IMG/VR virus record: IMGVR_UViG_3300043466_000440
Location: 1 to 26,217 of that record
Length of the DNA: 26,217 nt
From: a virus
Reading direction: 5' to 3' (one strand)
Position numbers and translations under genes: made by a program. This document shows positions 1 through 5,985 of this stretch, one piece after another (the first letter of the stretch is position 1; each line of letters starts with the position of its first letter). Under the pieces are notes generated by a model. It was not told the DNA's origin, did no database searches, and saw nothing but the letters and a program-made list of their open reading frames with translations.

Positions 1-118
1 CGCATCCACAATCTATTCCTGTTGCTTTGCTAAATAATTCTACTGCTTTTTTAATACCTGTTGCTTCTGTGATTTGTTCTATTGTATCACCTAAACCTTT
101 TGCTTTTTTTGTAGCCAT
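1..118 (-). CDS. Conserved small phage protein, N-terminal part only (cut by window edge)
   Basis: Thirty-nine codons are visible before the window ends, starting at an ATG at 118 (MATKKAKGLGD...). The visible part is Lys- and Ala-rich at first and ends in Asp-Cys-Gly-Cys (residues about 36-39). I associate the pattern of a 'KGLGDT' start followed by 'ATGI...' and a 'DCGC' motif with a small protein of Bacteroidota phages, but its function is unknown to me. It follows the sigma-like gene by 15 bases, so it is probably in the same transcript. The Cys pair may continue into a metal-binding motif outside the window. That the gene is real is fairly safe; its length and role cannot be judged here. 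Confidence 0.65.
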   Translation of the reverse strand, partial: MATKKAKGLGDTIEQITEATGIKKAVELFSKATGIDCGC

Positions 119-133
119 AATTTTAAATTTTAA

Positions 134-676
134 TTAATAAATGTTATTGTAATCGTTTCTTATATAATCTTGGTATTCACGTTCAAATTTGTTTTTAAGT
201 ATTTCTTTGTAGTTTTTTATGCTGTGAAATATTGATATTAAACTAATATTTGTTTCAGAAGCTATATCTCGCATTGACATATCTGTATCTCTGTAAAGTT
301 TAAATAACTTTTTATCGTACCAATGCCAATTATCTATTTCTTCATCAATCATTAAACAAATATCATTATAAGCATTATGTTCTTCTATATTGGAATCATC
401 AAATAGCTCCCAACATCCATCAAAAGGCACTTTATTTACAAGTTTCTTTTTATTGTAGTATTGATAAAATAAAGAACGTAACGTAAAAAACATATATCCT
501 TTTCGTACATTTCCTTTATCATCTATTAACTTTTCTGCATTTGCATACTTCATTAAAGCAATATAAGATTCTTGTACTATATCTTCTGCATAATCGTATT
601 CACCAAGTTTTTGGATTGTTTTAACCCATTCCTTATGGTGTTTTGCTACTTGTTCAATCCATTTGAAGTTGTCCAT
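134..676 (-). CDS. Sigma-70-family (ECF-like) sigma factor homologue
   Basis: The 180-residue protein has the layout of a small two-domain sigma factor. Residues about 28-45 (DYAEDIVQESYIAL) match the conserved region 2 helix that binds core RNA polymerase and the -10 element. Residues about 121-162 (a 'LFKLY' helix, then 'MSMRDIASETNIS') match the region 4 helix-turn-helix that binds the -35 element. A charged linker, residues 46-120, joins them. It would redirect host RNA polymerase to phage promoters, or act as a diverged DNA-binding regulator. The ATG at 676 lies 31 bases inside the upstream membrane-protein gene, which suggests coupled translation. The family match is by eye; sigma activity is inference. 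Confidence 0.75.
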   Translation of the reverse strand: MDNFKWIEQVAKHHKEWVKTIQKLGEYDYAEDIVQESYIALMKYANAEKLIDDKGNVRKGYMFFTLRSLFYQYYNKKKLVNKVPFDGCWELFDDSNIEEHNAYNDICLMIDEEIDNWHWYDKKLFKLYRDTDMSMRDIASETNISLISIFHSIKNYKEILKNKFEREYQDYIRNDYNNIY

Positions 677-870
677 AAAAAGTTAAATGAAATAAATAAT
701 ATTAGTATTTGTATAGTGTGGTCTGTTTCAGTATCGTAAACATCATCATTATACAAAGCACCAAACATTACTCCTTTAACAGGTGTTATTAATACATCGC
801 AATCAAAAAAACTTGTTGCTAAAAATACTAATGCTAAAATAACTACTAATATCACTATAAATAATTCCAT
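646..870 (-). CDS. Small membrane protein, two hydrophobic segments
   Basis: The 74-residue product starts with an almost unbroken hydrophobic stretch (residues about 3-22, ending 'ATSFF'). A polar loop containing 'DVYDTETDHT' follows, and a second hydrophobic segment covers residues about 52-66. It is probably an inner-membrane protein. Its start is one base below the stop of the 98-residue gene, and its end overlaps the sigma-like gene by 31 bases, so all three should be cotranslated. I do not recognise a family. It is not near the lysis genes, so a holin role is unlikely, and a host-interaction role would be a guess. Confidence 0.6.
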   Translation of the reverse strand: MELFIVILVVILALVFLATSFFDCDVLITPVKGVMFGALYNDDVYDTETDHTIQILILFISFNFLWTTSNGLNK

Positions 871-871
871 A

Positions 872-1168
872 CTATAAACTTTTAATTGTTAAAAATGCTT
901 CTTTTTTTTCTGTTGTTATTTCTTTAATCTTAAAATTAATATTAATGTTTGTTAGTTCTGAATCTTGCTCTTTTAATAAGTTCATTATATTTTCTATTTC
1001 TAACCAATTATATTTAGAATCCATTTCTACTAACTCCTGTAAATATATTAACTTTTCTGTTAAGTCTTTAAAATAACTTATTAACATTTTATTATCTGAA
1101 TTTAATACAAGCATTCTTGTTGCAGAAGTTTGTAAATCTTCTAAATGTGTTTTAATTGTTGTTTGCAT
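872..1168 (-). CDS. Hypothetical helical protein
   Basis: This 98-residue protein is rich in Leu, Lys and Glu and looks almost wholly helical. There are heptad-like stretches around residues 20-50 and 55-75. It has no signal peptide, membrane segment or recognisable catalytic motif. The start ATG at 1168 is three bases below the stop of the methyltransferase gene, in line with the tight spacing of this operon. I do not recognise the family. The position among methyltransferase, ATPase and sigma-like genes suggests an accessory replication or regulatory role, but nothing in the sequence shows this. Confidence 0.6.
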   Translation of the reverse strand: MQTTIKTHLEDLQTSATRMLVLNSDNKMLISYFKDLTEKLIYLQELVEMDSKYNWLEIENIMNLLKEQDSELTNININFKIKEITTEKKEAFLTIKSL

Positions 1169-1171
1169 TGT

Positions 1172-2020
1172 TTATTGTTTTATAAATGAAAAAATATGTT
1201 CTATTATTGGTAAAGTCCAACCATCACCTAATAAACTACCTGCTTTTTTTGTTGAAAGTATATCGCAATAATTATCAGGAAAACCTTGTAATCTACACAT
1301 TTCAATTTTGTTACAAGTTCTAACTAAATTATTTTCTTTAATTAAAGTAATCATTCCTGTAGTTGCATTTCTATGTAATAAATATTCTTGTTTTGAATTT
1401 TCCATTGCACCACTATTTGTGTTTAAACAACTATGTTTAATAATATCTACTTTACCACTTGTAATTATATCTTTAAACATTATATATCTATCTTTTGGTT
1501 GTGGTATATCTGTCACTATATCAAACATTGTTTCCTTTGTTCTAATATTACTCCAATAATACCTATCACGTAATTGCGCTGTAACTAAACTACTATTAAT
1601 TCTTACAGGATAAATGCCTAATGCTCTACTCATTATTCCAATATCTATTTTTAATGCACTTCCTACATTTTCTTGCAAAAATAAAACACTTTGATTTAAT
1701 GATTTTATATGTTCTAATATTTCTACAAATGTAAAAAACAAACTACTTCTACTTCCATTAATACCTGCACGTTTTCCTGCAGCACTTAAATCTTGACAAG
1801 GTGAACCTGATAAAACTAAATCAATACTTTTCCAATCTATATCCCATTCTTTCCATTTAGTAACATCACCAACTTGAATAGTATCAGGAAAATGATATTG
1901 TGTTAATTCAATAGCATAAGGTTTAATTTCGCTTGAATAGTATTTATTTACTTTAATGCCTACATTTTCTAATGCTTGTCGGCCAGTATTCATTCCGTTA
2001 AATAATGATAGTACATTCAT
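1172..2020 (-). CDS. DNA (cytosine-5-)-methyltransferase
   Basis: The 282-residue enzyme carries the ordered motifs of C5-cytosine methyltransferases, which transfer a methyl group from S-adenosylmethionine to cytosine in DNA. Motif I is at residues 1-14 (VLSLFNGMNTG), motif IV with catalytic Cys75 is in GSPCQ (72-76), motif VI is ENV (117-119), and motif VIII is QLRDR (149-153). A motif IX-like 'RLQGFP' follows the target-recognition part, and motif X is GDGWTLP (about 265-271). The target-recognition region, about 70 residues between motifs VIII and IX, is short, so the enzyme is compact. No restriction endonuclease is adjacent, so it looks like an orphan phage methyltransferase that could protect phage DNA from host restriction. 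It starts one base below the ATPase stop. Confidence 0.93.
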   Translation of the reverse strand: MNVLSLFNGMNTGRQALENVGIKVNKYYSSEIKPYAIELTQYHFPDTIQVGDVTKWKEWDIDWKSIDLVLSGSPCQDLSAAGKRAGINGSRSSLFFTFVEILEHIKSLNQSVLFLQENVGSALKIDIGIMSRALGIYPVRINSSLVTAQLRDRYYWSNIRTKETMFDIVTDIPQPKDRYIMFKDIITSGKVDIIKHSCLNTNSGAMENSKQEYLLHRNATTGMITLIKENNLVRTCNKIEMCRLQGFPDNYCDILSTKKAGSLLGDGWTLPIIEHIFSFIKQ

Positions 2021-2021
2021 A

Positions 2022-2864
2022 TTAAAATATATCTTTTAATGGGTCGTAAAAAGCACCCTCAACTTGTGGTAAACCAAAACTATTAACTTTGAAACTAAAA
2101 TTTTCAAATGGTGCGTTTCTGCTTCGTTTACAAGATACTGTAACTAAACCCTTGTTTACTGTATTTAATTCTAATTGTATTTGTGTTTCTGCTTTCTTTT
2201 CTAAAAAACTACCTAAATGACCTGTAGGTTTATCTGAACCAAAATTTGAGTGAATAACAGTAACTATATGACAATTTAATTCTTTACTCCATTTCATTAA
2301 CTTTTGTACTACTGCATTTGATTCCTCAATGTTGTTTACATCGCTACATAAATCTGCAATACCATCAATAATTACCAAACCTATTTCTTTTGCTTCTAAT
2401 TTGTCATAAAGGTAATATTCTATAAAATCAACTCGTTCTTTAAATGATAATTGCCTTAATGCTAATGTATGATATCTATCAGTTTTTTTTGCAATCATAT
2501 CCAATGGTCGTTTAAATACCATTTGAGCGTGAAAATTACCTTGTTCTGTATCGAAATGTATTAAGTGTTGGTTTTCCCTATTTGCTTTTAATTCGCCACA
2601 AAACGATTCTAAATGTTCTGATAAATAAATAGCAGATAATAAACTAACAAAAAATGTTTTCTTTGATTTTGGTGGTGCTTGTACAAAGCTAAAATTTCCA
2701 TAAGTCCCTAAAGGTACAGGATATTCTTTTGAACCATCTTTTGTATCGTAACTTTTTGTGCCAAATGATATTGCAGGTTTAGGATATTCTATTTTTTCTA
2801 ACGGATTGATTAAACAATCTTCTTCAAACATTTGCATTAGCAACCTTTGTGCTTCTATATCCAT
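2022..2864 (-). CDS. RecA-fold AAA ATPase (RepA/RadA-like)
   Basis: The 280-residue protein looks like a RecA-fold ATPase of the AAA_25/RepA group, which work as hexameric helicases or recombination factors. A Walker A-like loop lies at residues 63-70 (APPKSKKT). It lacks the usual glycines, but Lys69-Thr70 keep the phosphate-binding positions. A 'FDTEQ' at 104-108 fits the catalytic-Glu strand, a Walker B strand is LVIIDG (163-168, Asp167), and a sensor-like 'VIHSN' lies at 203-207. The gene follows the SSB terminator and precedes the methyltransferase by one base. A role in phage replication or recombination with ERF and SSB is inferred. No primase or polymerase domain is visible in it. Confidence 0.78.
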   Translation of the reverse strand: MDIEAQRLLMQMFEEDCLINPLEKIEYPKPAISFGTKSYDTKDGSKEYPVPLGTYGNFSFVQAPPKSKKTFFVSLLSAIYLSEHLESFCGELKANRENQHLIHFDTEQGNFHAQMVFKRPLDMIAKKTDRYHTLALRQLSFKERVDFIEYYLYDKLEAKEIGLVIIDGIADLCSDVNNIEESNAVVQKLMKWSKELNCHIVTVIHSNFGSDKPTGHLGSFLEKKAETQIQLELNTVNKGLVTVSCKRSRNAPFENFSFKVNSFGLPQVEGAFYDPLKDIF

Positions 2865-2884
2865 TTTATTATTTTCTTTGTTTT

Positions 2885-2912
2885 AAAAAAAGGGTAGCTT
2901 TTACACTACCCT
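2885..2912 (-). terminator. Intrinsic terminator after SSB
   Basis: On the minus strand a perfect 7-bp stem (AGGGTAG / CTACCCT, arms 2906-2912 and 2891-2897) with an 8-base loop is followed by six T (2890-2885). It begins eight bases past the SSB stop and ends the ERF-SSB transcript, leaving the ATPase-methyltransferase-sigma genes to read-through or to an unseen promoter. Confidence 0.9.
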
Positions 2913-2919
2913 GTTAAAT

Positions 2920-3219
2920 TTAGAAAGGTAAATCATCACCTACTACTTCTTTAGTAGCAACGCCTTCTTTCTTTTCTGCTAATTGGATAGTTCCATTAGT
3001 CCAAATTACGTTACCATTACCCAAGTATGATTTAGGTTTTTTTGCTTCACGTTCTTCTTTAGTTTGTGAATCTGTTAAAGAAACATTTTGCCCCCATTGG
3101 TTAGATTCATCGTTTACTGCAACTGTAAAGTTATAATAAACTGCTCCATCTTTACCTTGTACAAATTTTTCTTTTGGTAATTTGTCAACTCTTAAACTAA
3201 CATTAATTAATGCACTCAT
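2920..3219 (-). CDS. ssb: Single-stranded DNA-binding protein (SSB)
   Basis: This 99-residue protein binds and protects single-stranded DNA during replication and recombination. The N-terminal strands (starting ALINVSLRVDKL) and the central 'VYYNFTVAV' fit an OB-fold. The acidic C-terminus ends GDDLPF, the conserved SSB tail that recruits partner proteins. It is shorter than host SSB (usually about 110-180 residues), with little linker before the tail. It lies in one transcript with the ERF annealing protein upstream, a usual pairing in phage recombination modules, and is followed at once by a strong terminator. The ATG at 3219 has an A-rich leader and no Shine-Dalgarno box, as in Bacteroidota. 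Confidence 0.85.
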   Translation of the reverse strand: MSALINVSLRVDKLPKEKFVQGKDGAVYYNFTVAVNDESNQWGQNVSLTDSQTKEEREAKKPKSYLGNGNVIWTNGTIQLAEKKEGVATKEVVGDDLPF

Positions 3220-3294
3220 ATTATTTGTTTTTATTTGCCTACCTTGTTTTACTGCTGTCAGCTATTCAGTTTTATTTACTTGACTTTTAATAAT

Positions 3295-3480
3295 TCATTT
3301 TTTAAAATAATACCAATTACATTTTCTTTCTTTTTCTAATACACCCTTTTTTTCAAATAATTCTAAAGGTTGATTTTCCCATAATTGCCATTCAATAATT
3401 TTATCAACTAATTCATTCATATTATTAGCAGATAAATTTAATTTATAATCTTCTCCTAATTCTATTTTTAATTTTAACAT
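3295..3480 (-). CDS. Hypothetical small protein between ERF and SSB genes
   Basis: The 61-residue product begins with a strand-like 'MLKLKIELGEDYKLNL', then a helical part (residues about 20-35), and ends in a basic aromatic tail (NWYYFKK). It has no membrane segment or known motif. It starts one base below the ERF stop, so it is part of the recombination operon. A gap of 75 bases separates it from SSB. I do not recognise the family. Its place suggests an accessory recombination or DNA-binding role, without direct evidence. Confidence 0.6.
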   Translation of the reverse strand: MLKLKIELGEDYKLNLSANNMNELVDKIIEWQLWENQPLELFEKKGVLEKERKCNWYYFKK

Positions 3481-3481
3481 A

Positions 3482-4051
3482 TTATTTAATTTTTAACAAT
3501 TCATCTTTAACTACCTTAGTCATTTTGTATTTAGATTCTATTGTTGCAATATTACCACCATTTTTTAGATATTCAATAGCTTTATTAAATTCAGGTGTGT
3601 TTTTATTTAACCATTTTAAATCATCTGTTGCAGGTTCTTTATCGTGCTTATTAATTGCATCTGAATCTTGTGTATCATCAATTAAAAGTAAATTACCTAA
3701 TGCGTACTTTTTAGCATAAGAAGATGCAGAACCAAACTTTTGAGGCATTTGCATTCCTTTTTGTTCTAAATCTATACCTACAATAGCAGTAGCTTGAATA
3801 GTGTCTAAATCATCGTTTATAGAAGCTGTAGAACATAATATTGGAAATTGATTAAATTCTGCGTGAACTATTTTTTCTGTAATTGTAAAATTCACTTGGT
3901 ACTTTTCGTTAAATGGTTTAAGTGCTTCTAATATATCTTCTGCACTTCTAAAATTGTATTTTCCAAAGCTATTAAACTTTGATTTACTTGCTTTAAATTC
4001 TTTTTGAATTAAAGATAATTTTTGATTTAATGTTAATTCTTTTGTTTCCAT
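3482..4051 (-). CDS. erf: ERF-family single-strand annealing recombinase
   Basis: The 189-residue protein matches the ERF (P22 essential recombination function) superfamily, which anneals complementary DNA strands. The N-terminal half has 'FNSFGKYNFRSAEDI' (residues 26-40), typical of the family start. The signature GSASSYAKKYALGN lies at residues 107-120, followed by the acidic DDTQDSD (125-131). A separate C-terminal part (about 142-189) looks like a small helical domain. It lies downstream of tiny genes that share the promoter near 4700 and upstream of SSB. With SSB and the NinG-like nuclease it forms a recombination set that could circularise or concatenate phage DNA independently of host RecA. 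Confidence 0.92.
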   Translation of the reverse strand: METKELTLNQKLSLIQKEFKASKSKFNSFGKYNFRSAEDILEALKPFNEKYQVNFTITEKIVHAEFNQFPILCSTASINDDLDTIQATAIVGIDLEQKGMQMPQKFGSASSYAKKYALGNLLLIDDTQDSDAINKHDKEPATDDLKWLNKNTPEFNKAIEYLKNGGNIATIESKYKMTKVVKDELLKIK

Positions 4052-4052
4052 T

Positions 4053-4232
4053 TTAATGTTTTTTAATATTAATATATAATTCTATCGTATCTATAGCTTT
4101 TTCAAAATCTTTAATATTTTGTTTTAATCTTTTAATTATATCAGGACAATCTTCAAATTTATTACAATCATCTTCTAAATTATGTTCTAAATAAAATTTT
4201 TTTTCTTTAAGTGTTTTTAATACTAATTCCAT
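4053..4232 (-). CDS. Hypothetical 59-residue helical protein
   Basis: An ATG at 4232 opens a 59-residue reading frame (MELVLKTLKEKK...IKKH) ending at TAA 4055-4053, one base above the ERF start. The product is highly charged, with a long probable helix rich in Lys, Glu and Ile and an acidic middle 'EDDCNKFEDC' with two Cys. It overlaps nothing and sits between two genes with identical one-base spacing, which supports it as a real gene. I do not recognise the family. As the gene directly before ERF it may be an early accessory protein. Confidence 0.6.
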   Translation of the reverse strand: MELVLKTLKEKKFYLEHNLEDDCNKFEDCPDIIKRLKQNIKDFEKAIDTIELYINIKKH

Positions 4233-4233
4233 T

Positions 4234-4413
4234 TTAATTGGTTTTTGAGTTGTAAATTTCTTTTTTAACTATTGTTTTGTATTCATCAGGACATTCTAAA
4301 TCTGCTAATTCAAATATATAAGTTTCTAATACTTGAATATGACTTTCTAATCTGCAAATTTGTTCCTGCATCGCTTCCATTCTAAATCTGTTGTAGTCTA
4401 ATAAATCTTTCAT
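4234..4413 (-). CDS. Hypothetical 59-residue coiled-coil protein
   Basis: The frame from ATG 4413 to TAA 4236-4234 encodes 59 residues starting MKDLLDYNRF. A central heptad-like helix (about residues 12-40, containing 'QICRLESHIQVLETYIFEL') suggests a short coiled coil, followed by a basic tail. A second Met at residue 12 is another possible start. Its ATG overlaps nothing and begins two bases below the stop of the 29-residue membrane peptide. I do not recognise the family. Confidence 0.58.
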   Translation of the reverse strand: MKDLLDYNRFRMEAMQEQICRLESHIQVLETYIFELADLECPDEYKTIVKKEIYNSKTN

Positions 4414-4414
4414 C

Positions 4415-4504
4415 TTAAATAAAGTTACTAATTAATAATTGCATTGTAAATAAACCTGCCCATAATAAAAGAGCTAATCCGAAATTTTTTAATGTTTGTT
4501 TCAT
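4415..4504 (-). CDS. 29-residue single-span membrane peptide
   Basis: The frame from ATG 4504 to TAA 4417-4415 encodes 29 residues. It has a basic start (MKQTLKN) and one hydrophobic segment running almost to the end, so it is probably a single-pass membrane peptide. It lies tightly between the 47- and 59-residue genes on the transcript from the promoter near 4700. Such peptides are often missed by gene finders. Reality is supported by tight spacing only, so confidence is moderate. The role is unknown. Confidence 0.48.
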   Translation of the reverse strand: MKQTLKNFGLALLLWAGLFTMQLLISNFI

Positions 4505-4510
4505 AATTTT

Positions 4511-4654
4511 TTAAAGTTTAAATTTAATTGCTAATTGAGTTAATTTAAATCGAGTACAAGAGTGGTTAGTACCAATTTGCATTCTTTCGTTTTGTAAATT
4601 TTTAATTTGTAATTTACCTAATCTTTCTGACCAATGTTCTTTTAAAGTTTTCAT
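4511..4654 (-). CDS. Hypothetical 47-residue basic protein, first gene of the ERF operon
   Basis: The frame from ATG 4654 to TAA 4513-4511 encodes 47 residues (MKTLKEHWSERLGKL...), basic and with a helical first half. It is the first gene after the promoter at 4686-4716, with a leader of roughly 25 bases, A- and T-rich and lacking a Shine-Dalgarno box. The ERKLQ-type charge pattern and 'CTRFKL' near the end suggest a nucleic-acid-binding or regulatory peptide, but I do not recognise a family. Confidence 0.52.
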   Translation of the reverse strand: MKTLKEHWSERLGKLQIKNLQNERMQIGTNHSCTRFKLTQLAIKFKL

Positions 4655-4685
4655 AATATTTGTTTTTTTGTTTTTAATTATAGGG

Positions 4686-4716
4686 CAAATATATAAATGT
4701 ATTTTGAATAAAAAAC
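4686..4716 (-). promoter_or_regulatory. Bacteroidota-type promoter of the ERF-SSB operon
   Basis: The -7 element TATATTTG (minus strand, 4693-4686) matches the Bacteroidota consensus TAnnTTTG. Upstream, an ATAGTTTTTTATT stretch (4719-4707) gives a weak -33 element (TTTT rather than TTTG). The promoter at 23000-23029 has the same arrangement (ATAGTTTTGTATT ... TATATTTGC), with a spacing different by one base. It lies between the NinG terminator and the first tiny gene, as expected for a new transcript. Confidence 0.7.
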
Positions 4717-4749
4717 TATGATTTAAAACTTTAACAAAATTTTAACAAA

Positions 4750-4778
4750 TAAAAAACCCTGCACTATTAATACAGGGT
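4750..4778 (-). terminator. Intrinsic terminator after NinG-like gene
   Basis: On the minus strand a 6-bp stem (ACCCTG / CAGGGT, arms 4773-4778 and 4756-4761) with an 11-base loop is followed by a T run (4755-4751). It ends the transcript that carries the lysis and NinG-like genes, just before the promoter at 4686-4716. Confidence 0.85.
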
Positions 4779-4806
4779 CTTTAGAAACAAAGAAAAACAA
4801 GAAACT

Positions 4807-5181
4807 TTACAAAGTGTTTACTTTTTCGGTATAATAGTCTATCAACTCTATTAAATCTATATCTGCAAATTTAACTATTTGCTTTGATTTAATTTGTAAT
4901 TCTTCTGATAAGTTATTACCAAGATATTGACTAAATTTATATTGTTCACCTGAACGTGATATGTTACATCCATAACATTGAACACCTACATTACGTTCAT
5001 CCCAACGTGTTGAATAATGTGAGCGTGACATAAAATGACCACACTGCAGCTTTTTATAATGGTCTTTTTTACCACAAGTTACACAAGTAGCAATTTCATT
5101 AATAGCATCTTTACGCCTTATGTACTGGCTAAAGATAGTATCTAATTTTGTTACTAACGTTTTACGTGTTGGTTTTTTCAT
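4807..5181 (-). CDS. ninG: NinG/Rap-like recombination nuclease
   Basis: The 124-residue protein matches the lambda NinG (Rap) family of structure-specific recombination endonucleases. A zinc-finger CVTCG (Cys33, Cys36) is followed by QCGHF (Cys47, His49), then RWDERN (59-64) and QCYGCN (Cys69, Cys72, Asn73), in the order and spacing of that family. I place the start at the ATG at 5181. A longer reading from a TTG at 5211 adds ten residues but has no support. It is followed by a terminator. Together with ERF and SSB it should process recombination intermediates of phage DNA. It is shorter than lambda NinG (about 200 residues), keeping the Cys/His core. Confidence 0.85.
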   Translation of the reverse strand: MKKPTRKTLVTKLDTIFSQYIRRKDAINEIATCVTCGKKDHYKKLQCGHFMSRSHYSTRWDERNVGVQCYGCNISRSGEQYKFSQYLGNNLSEELQIKSKQIVKFADIDLIELIDYYTEKVNTL

Positions 5182-5182
5182 A

Positions 5183-5273
5183 TTGCAAAGTTTAAAATAA
5201 GATATAAACAATCTTGTTAAAAAGTAAATTTAAAATATTGCAATTTTGTCAAAAATATCCTGTAACTTTGCAA
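5183..5273. repeat. Separated 10-bp inverted repeat upstream of NinG-like gene
   Basis: The arm at 5183-5192 (ttgcaaagtt) is the exact reverse complement of 5264-5273 (aactttgcaa), 71 bases apart. One arm ends two bases before the ATG of the NinG-like gene. It could form a long-range stem in the leader or mark two binding sites, but in such AT-rich DNA a chance match is quite possible. Confidence 0.3.
5225..5253 (-). promoter_or_regulatory. Possible weak promoter for NinG-like gene
   Basis: A TTTG (5253-5250) is followed after 17 bases by TAAATTTA (5232-5225), one base off the TAnnTTTG consensus. It would start transcription about 35-40 bases above the ATG at 5181. It is a consensus match by eye with one mismatch. 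Confidence 0.35.
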
Positions 5274-5280
5274 AATACTT

Positions 5281-5386
5281 TTTTAAAATATATAAAAAAA
5301 AACTAAATAAGTATAAAAAAAATAAACAAAAAAAGTTTAAAATATAAAATAAAAAAAGCAAAATATAATAGGGATAGCTATGCTTT
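5281..5386. other. A-tract-rich non-coding region
   Basis: No gene fits in 5212-5386. The plus strand holds A-tracts of seven to nine bases at about 5294-5302, 5315-5322, 5328-5334 and 5351-5357, with centres about 20, 12 and 23 bases apart, close to multiples of a helical turn. This suggests intrinsically curved DNA, such as an upstream promoter element or an origin-like region. Nothing more specific is visible. Confidence 0.35.
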
Positions 5387-5521
5387 TTACCTTCCCTGAC
5401 CTCTGTATAGCTTTTTGTAGTTTTTAGAAGATTTTAATTTACTACTTTTATTTTTACTATGAATATTTGGTCTTGATATATTACTATCTACTTTTACAAG
5501 AACAATCGTTTGCTTCGCCAT
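5387..5521 (-). CDS. Conserved 44-residue basic protein ending YRGQGR
   Basis: The frame from ATG 5521 to TAA 5389-5387 encodes 44 residues. The C-terminal half is very basic and Ser-rich, with 'KLKSSKNYKKLYRGQGR' at the end. I recognise the closing 'SKNYKKxYRGQG' pattern from small proteins in many Bacteroidota phages, though I know no function for it. The start lies 28 bases inside the spanin gene, suggesting coupled translation. No membrane segment or Cys motif is present. A nucleic-acid- or virion-associated role is possible from charge alone. Confidence 0.68.
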   Translation of the reverse strand: MAKQTIVLVKVDSNISRPNIHSKNKSSKLKSSKNYKKLYRGQGR

Positions 5522-5985
5522 ATTAAATATATAATTATAATTCCTAAAATAAACCACAAATAAATAAAGTAATTAGCTTTTTTATCTATTTGCTTTTCTT
5601 TAATGTTTTCTTTACTTGATGTTTTTACTTTACTTTCAGTTTTAACGTGTTTTAACGTGTTTTCTGATACTTTTAGTTTATTGTTATATAAAGTATTAGT
5701 TTTAGTTTTTTTATAGCTTAAAACAACGTTTTTATATGTTTTACCTTCTACAATAAATTCTTTTAAACTATCAATAGGTTTAATTATAATTTCATCAAAG
5801 TAAACAGTTTTGTTTATATTAGTTTCTACAACAGAATCTTTAACTTTATTTTCAGTTAAATCTATTTTAGTTTCTACCAAACTATCTTTTTTTACTTTTT
5901 GAACTTTAACATCTACCTTGCGTGATGCACAAGAAAATAAAACTGCACCACATATGATATTAAGAAAAATAAACTTTGCTTTCAT
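5494..5985 (-). CDS. Unimolecular spanin (u-spanin), outer-membrane lipoprotein with C-terminal TM
   Basis: The 163-residue product has an N-terminal lipoprotein signal: basic start, hydrophobic core, then lipobox LFSC with Cys19. It also has a single C-terminal transmembrane segment (about residues 139-157) followed by 'RSKR'. Between them lies a charged, strand-rich periplasmic region with repeated 'KVKxDSxVET' patterns (about 30-60). This is the topology of u-spanins such as T1 gp11, which join outer and inner membranes and fuse them at the last step of lysis. It overlaps the end of the endolysin gene by 26 bases, the usual place for a spanin. The assignment rests on topology and position, because spanins have little sequence conservation. 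Confidence 0.78.
   Translation of the reverse strand: MKAKFIFLNIICGAVLFSCASRKVDVKVQKVKKDSLVETKIDLTENKVKDSVVETNINKTVYFDEIIIKPIDSLKEFIVEGKTYKNVVLSYKKTKTNTLYNNKLKVSENTLKHVKTESKVKTSSKENIKEKQIDKKANYFIYLWFILGIIIIYLIWRSKRLFL

Noticed and set aside
5182-5211. TTG start at 5211 for the NinG-like gene
   Set aside because: The added ten residues lie outside the family match and the ATG at 5181 has a normal A-rich leader.
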